DNA of 64,000 nucleotides from Achromobacter deleyi (GTDB lineage Bacteria > Pseudomonadota > Gammaproteobacteria > Burkholderiales > Burkholderiaceae_B). The position numbers and the translations under genes were made by a program. Within the stretch, counting starts at the first letter, position 1. Each line of letters starts with the position of its first letter. A model generated the notes under the pieces. It saw only the letters and a list, made by a program, of their open reading frames with translations. It ran no database searches and was not told where the DNA came from. Location of the stretch: the NCBI RefSeq assembly GCF_016127315.1, contig NZ_CP065997.1:4588001-4652000 (forward strand), written 5' to 3'. This document shows positions 60,647 through 64,000 of the stretch, one piece after another.

Positions 60647-62492
60647 GCGCGGCATCCTGCGTGGCGAGCGCAATGCGGAATGTGTTCCAGAGTGCGCGGA
60701 ACTCGGCCGGAATCGGATCGGTATCGTCTCCGTCGCCGGTTTCCAGGCGTGCGATCAGCCGTTCAACGGCGCGAAGCTGGTCCCCGCCCCGGCAGAAGGC
60801 CCGAACCATCTCCTCGAGGATGGGCGCGTCGTCGCTTGCCGCGCGCCAGGCGCCCTGACCTGACCTGTCCTGCGCCGCGAGGGCGGCGGCGAATGGATCG
60901 CCCAATTCGGAGAGGAGCAGCCGGAGATAGCGGAAGAAGGCGTCCTTGCTGTCGATCACCCAGCGCAGGATCGCGGCGTGGCGCTCTGCGGGCAGCCCCT
61001 CCATCTTGAGCCCGGTGCTGAATAGGATCGAGACGTCTTCCGTCTCGTCCGTCAGGTGACAGGCGAGGAACCGGGTAAGGTCGACCAAGGGCATTGTGCC
61101 AAGGTCGGCGGGCTGTCCCTGTCGGAGCGGCTCCAGCACATCGCACGCATGTCCTTCGCCCCGCGTGATCGGCCAAACTCGCAGCGCACCGAGCCCGGTA
61201 AGGGGCAGCGGTTCGGACGGGATCAGCCAGACCCGCCAGACCGGCGCGCCATCGGCGGCGTGCTCGCCGCGCTCGCAACGGAGCGTGAGGCCGCTGCGGC
61301 AAATCTCGCGCCGGGCCTGATCCAAACGGGCCTCGGCGGCTCGTTGCGTGGCATCGGCGGCTCCCGTCTCGTCGCGGACGAACGGCCGCGTCAGCCGGCC
61401 AAACCCCTTGTCGCCGAGGATCTCCTCGACGCTGCCGACCCGCGATCGCTTCCCGGTCAGGGTGGTGAAGATCTCGACATTGCTGCCGGTCAGCAGTGCC
61501 GGCCGCGTGGCGTTTCCCGAGCCGACCGTGATCGCGGTGTCCCAGCCGCGTTCGGCGATGAACGCCTTGGCATGGAGCCCTTGCAGGGCCGCTGCGTCCT
61601 CCTCCTCGCCATCTTCCGTGGCCGCCATTTCGTCGAGCACGGCCACGCGGGCAAAGCCATCGAGAGTGGCGCCGGGCACCTGGGCGAGTTCGTCGGATCG
61701 CCCGATGAAGATGGGCTTTTCGGCGCTGGCCAGACCGGCGAGCATCGACAAGGTTTGATCGTCGCAGAAGGGCGAGACTACGCCCAGCCGAACGCAGGGT
61801 TCCGGGCGCCATGGCTTTCCGCCGAGGCCATTGACGGCGAAGGAGACGCTCTGGAACGGTTCGGGCAGGCTCCATTCGGCGCGGCGCATGTCTTCGGCCA
61901 GGTCATCGACAAGCGTCTTCATTCCGTCGGGAACGCCGACGGTCGCGAGGTCGGGGAGCTGGCGAAGGAAGTCGGCGACCGGGCGGTTGACGGCTTTGGG
62001 CTGCCTGGTGATCACGCCATCGAGGGTGGCGGCGATGTCCCATGAGCGATCGCGCGTCAGGTTTCTGGAGAGAATGAGCAGACGCAGGCGGGCGGGGTCT
62101 TCGGGCTGCAACGGCGTGAAGCGCAGCGCCCACATCTTGGGGTGGAAGGCCCCGCCTTGAGGGGCGGCGACCTCGACGATGATGCGTTCGAGCAGCGAGC
62201 AAAGGCGGGAATGTGGCCGGGCGCTCGCCTGGATATGGCCGGCGTCGGTGAAGACGACGAGGCGGCCGGCGATGCGCTCGGCGCCTTCCAGCAGCGCCAG
62301 AGGATGAGAGAGAATGTCGTCGCGGTTCTCGGAGGCGAAGAGCGCCAGACTGACCGGCACGGCGAGCGCGGTCTCGAAGTCGAGCGAGAAGGTCGCGGCG
62401 ACCGCCGAGTCGAAGACATAGCCCGCCGGCGGCTGAAGATTGGCGCCGTAGAGCATTCGCTGTTCGGGATCTAGGCTGCGGCTATTCAGCAT
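60636..62492 (-). CDS. Phospholipase-D-family protein with two HKD motifs
   Basis: 618 residues from the ATG at 62492, which overlaps the DUF6361-like gene by 11 bp. HKD motif one is FHPKMWALRF (His117, Lys119) followed by LILSRNLTRD (Ser142, Asn144). Motif two is LHAKAFIAER (His307, Lys309) followed by VGSGNATRPA (Ser325, Asn327). Both active-site sets are complete, so it is likely a nuclease or phosphodiesterase. The C-terminal third is helical with no known domain. Gene order and overlaps place it in one operon with the helicase and the DUF6361-like gene. Confidence 0.85.
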   Translation of the reverse strand: MLNSRSLDPEQRMLYGANLQPPAGYVFDSAVAATFSLDFETALAVPVSLALFASENRDDILSHPLALLEGAERIAGRLVVFTDAGHIQASARPHSRLCSLLERIIVEVAAPQGGAFHPKMWALRFTPLQPEDPARLRLLILSRNLTRDRSWDIAATLDGVITRQPKAVNRPVADFLRQLPDLATVGVPDGMKTLVDDLAEDMRRAEWSLPEPFQSVSFAVNGLGGKPWRPEPCVRLGVVSPFCDDQTLSMLAGLASAEKPIFIGRSDELAQVPGATLDGFARVAVLDEMAATEDGEEEDAAALQGLHAKAFIAERGWDTAITVGSGNATRPALLTGSNVEIFTTLTGKRSRVGSVEEILGDKGFGRLTRPFVRDETGAADATQRAAEARLDQARREICRSGLTLRCERGEHAADGAPVWRVWLIPSEPLPLTGLGALRVWPITRGEGHACDVLEPLRQGQPADLGTMPLVDLTRFLACHLTDETEDVSILFSTGLKMEGLPAERHAAILRWVIDSKDAFFRYLRLLLSELGDPFAAALAAQDRSGQGAWRAASDDAPILEEMVRAFCRGGDQLRAVERLIARLETGDGDDTDPIPAEFRALWNTFRIALATQDAAHAE

Positions 62493-63660
62493 GGGCGAGA
62501 TCCCGCAGGTGGGATTTGGCCTGCGCCCAGCGGAAGCTGAGGCGATCTGCGCCCGATGCGCCGGTCCAGCGGTCACGGACAGCGTGATTAGCGTAGCGGG
62601 ACTGGCTGGTCTTGAGCCGGCGTTCGCGCTCCTCGACGAGCCGCCGCGCCGCGGGCGCCGAGATTACCTGCTCCGTCCCGGCCAGAACCAGATCGCGCCA
62701 CTCATTCACGAACTGCTTGGCGGCTGGTCGGACGGCGTGCGCTGGGTGCTCCACGACATTCCAGAAATCATCGAGCGACCACGCGCGGACTGCGCCGGTA
62801 TCGAGTTCGTCGCTCCAGGCTTCAAGCCGAGCGCGATAGTCCTCTATCCAGTCGTCGCGCTGGCGCAGCTCGCTGAGCGCGAGGTTATAGAGCAGCGCGG
62901 CGCCGTGCATCACATGGGAGAAGATTTCCCCATGCTGGACGAGGCGGCGCGCTGCGGATGGAAACGCCGACAGATGGGGGTGCGTCCAGATGTAGTCGCA
63001 GCCCGCGTCGATGCCTTCGCGCGCCAGCATCGTGAGCAGTGCGGTGGGCTGGCTGGCGATCAGGCGGTCGATGAGGAATTGCGCCTCGTCGGTGGTCAGG
63101 CGGAAGACGGCGTGCTCAAGCAGGTCGCCGGGCATCTGAGGCAAGGCTGGATTCCAGAAGGCGGGCGTCTGGGCGCCGGCCAGAGCGTCTTCGCCGCTGG
63201 ATGCGCCGCGCGACCGGCCACGGCCCCGCAAGGCGACGAACAGACTGTCGAGCGAGCCCGGAAAGACCCGGATGCCCCACGCGCCCAGGCCAGCCCAATA
63301 GACGGAACTCGGCAACCGCTGGAGCCGTGGTCCTGCATCCCGGCCGATGATGCCGTTGAACTCACCGCCGGCTTTCAGGGCGTCAGCAAGCCGGATTTCG
63401 GTGTCGCGCGCCTCGGTGCGGAGCTGCGCTTCAGGGACTTCGCGCTTTTCCAGCGCCCGATAGAGCCAGGGAATGAACAACATGTATCGCAGGCGCGTCT
63501 GGATCGTGCTCGTGCCCGGAAAGAGGTGATCGGCGATGGAATCCCGGATCGCCCCCAGCCCCAGCTCGTCGCGGGTCTCGCGCTCCTGAAAGAGCGCCAT
63601 GATGCGCTGCGCGCGCTCCCGCTCGGCTTCATCGAAATCGATCCAGGCAAGAGACGACAT
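62482..63660 (-). CDS. DUF6361-like family protein
   Basis: 392 residues. It starts SSLAWIDFDEAERERAQRIM, ALFQERETRDELGLGAIRDS, IADHLFPGTSTIQTRLRYML, the pattern I associate with DUF6361. The middle contains FNGIIGRDAGPRLQRLPSSV and YWAGLGAWGIRVFPGS. The C-terminus is basic (RLVEERERRLKTSQSRY). No catalytic motif is recognisable. It lies between the nuclease-helicase fragment (4-bp gap) and the PLD gene (11-bp overlap), so it is a fixed part of the cluster. The family function is unknown to me. Confidence 0.72.
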   Translation of the reverse strand: MSSLAWIDFDEAERERAQRIMALFQERETRDELGLGAIRDSIADHLFPGTSTIQTRLRYMLFIPWLYRALEKREVPEAQLRTEARDTEIRLADALKAGGEFNGIIGRDAGPRLQRLPSSVYWAGLGAWGIRVFPGSLDSLFVALRGRGRSRGASSGEDALAGAQTPAFWNPALPQMPGDLLEHAVFRLTTDEAQFLIDRLIASQPTALLTMLAREGIDAGCDYIWTHPHLSAFPSAARRLVQHGEIFSHVMHGAALLYNLALSELRQRDDWIEDYRARLEAWSDELDTGAVRAWSLDDFWNVVEHPAHAVRPAAKQFVNEWRDLVLAGTEQVISAPAARRLVEERERRLKTSQSRYANHAVRDRWTGASGADRLSFRWAQAKSHLRDLAHAE

Positions 63661-63664
63661 GGGC

Positions 63665-64000
63665 TCAGGCCGCCTCGCTCTCGGTCGGCTTCGTCGGCAG
63701 GACGGGAATGACGGTGCCGGAGGTCATCAGCACGATCAGGCCGCGGTCGGCGCCGGTCATGTCGAGATAGGCCCGCACCTGCGCGCGATAATGATCGAGC
63801 GTTCCCGGCGTCGGCGTCACATCGCTTTTCCAGTCCACGACGACGGCGGGGCGGCCCTCGGCCGTCAGGGTCAGGGCATCGGCGATCCCGGCCGTTGCGG
63901 TTTCCACGCCGTCGGCCGCCTGTGCGGAATAGACGGGAAATTCGGCGAGAAGACCCGGCCGCAGGGCCGCGATGTCAGGCAGAGCCAGGGCGCGGGCCAC
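63665..64000 (-). CDS. C-terminal PD-(D/E)XK nuclease domain of a probable UvrD/AddA-type protein (cut by window edge)
   Basis: Only 111 residues are visible; the frame continues past the right edge. GIADALTLTAEGRPAVVVDW followed by KSDV shows the RecB-type core: Asp in GIAD, then D-W-K (the D-x-K of motif III). YRAQVRAYLDMTGADRGLIV is the QxxxY-like motif IV. This domain normally ends UvrD/RecB/AddA helicase-nucleases, which would make it the helicase-nuclease of the four-gene cluster. The helicase part is inferred and lies outside the window. Confidence 0.75.
   Translation of the reverse strand: MARALALPDIAALRPGLLAEFPVYSAQAADGVETATAGIADALTLTAEGRPAVVVDWKSDVTPTPGTLDHYRAQVRAYLDMTGADRGLIVLMTSGTVIPVLPTKPTESEAA

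Overview
The window looks like an Alcaligenaceae chromosome (Achromobacter or Bordetella type). The evidence is high GC, a Bug-family tricarboxylate-transporter receptor divergent from a LysR regulator, and a guaB-guaA purine pair. Bases 1 to about 9160 are ordinary chromosome: an edge-truncated 2-hydroxyacid dehydrogenase, Bug receptor, LysR regulator, a leftward run of small membrane, exported and thiol-oxidoreductase-like proteins, a DUF2239 protein, guaB and guaA.

From the 3' end of guaA (about 9143) to about 57409 lies a probable integrative and conjugative element of about 48 kb with a Tn4371-like backbone. Its left end holds a guaA-embedded attachment core, a perfect IHF consensus, three TGACGGTAA repeats and a tyrosine integrase. 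Next come an AbiE toxin-antitoxin pair, AlpA, RadC, two HTH regulators with palindromic operators, DUF2958, DUF2285, an HTH protein, RepA with three 17-bp iterons, ParA, a small partition-type protein, DUF2840, TraF peptidase and a DUF3363-type relaxase preceded by strong hairpins. A TetR/SDR/GST cargo block separates this from LysR, an entry-exclusion lipoprotein, TraG, CopG and the trbBCDEJ-(eexN)-LFGI mating-pair operon.

The main cargo (39729-57106) is an eight-gene set that matches, from memory, the methylation-associated defence system MADS. It comprises an XRE regulator divergent across a palindromic operator from an excisionase-like HTH gene, two paralogous N6-adenine-methylase-like proteins, a type I S-like subunit, a NERD/double-kinase/P-loop ATPase, a protein of unknown fold, and a giant protein with a PD-(D/E)XK-like motif and a HerA/FtsK-like ATPase. 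All genes from mad3 to mad8 overlap by 1 to 17 bases, so they are one translationally coupled operon.

The gap at 57107-57472 carries a fourth TGACGGTAA repeat and a guaA-3'-end-like sequence, so it is probably the right end of the element. Beyond it, on the minus strand and cut by the window edge, is a second probable defence cluster: a RecB/AddA-type nuclease (C-terminus only), a DUF6361-like protein, a two-HKD phospholipase-D-family protein and a large SF2 helicase. This would be a second island stacked in the same guaA hotspot and is the least characterised system here. I saw no rRNA, tRNA, CRISPR array or insertion sequence.
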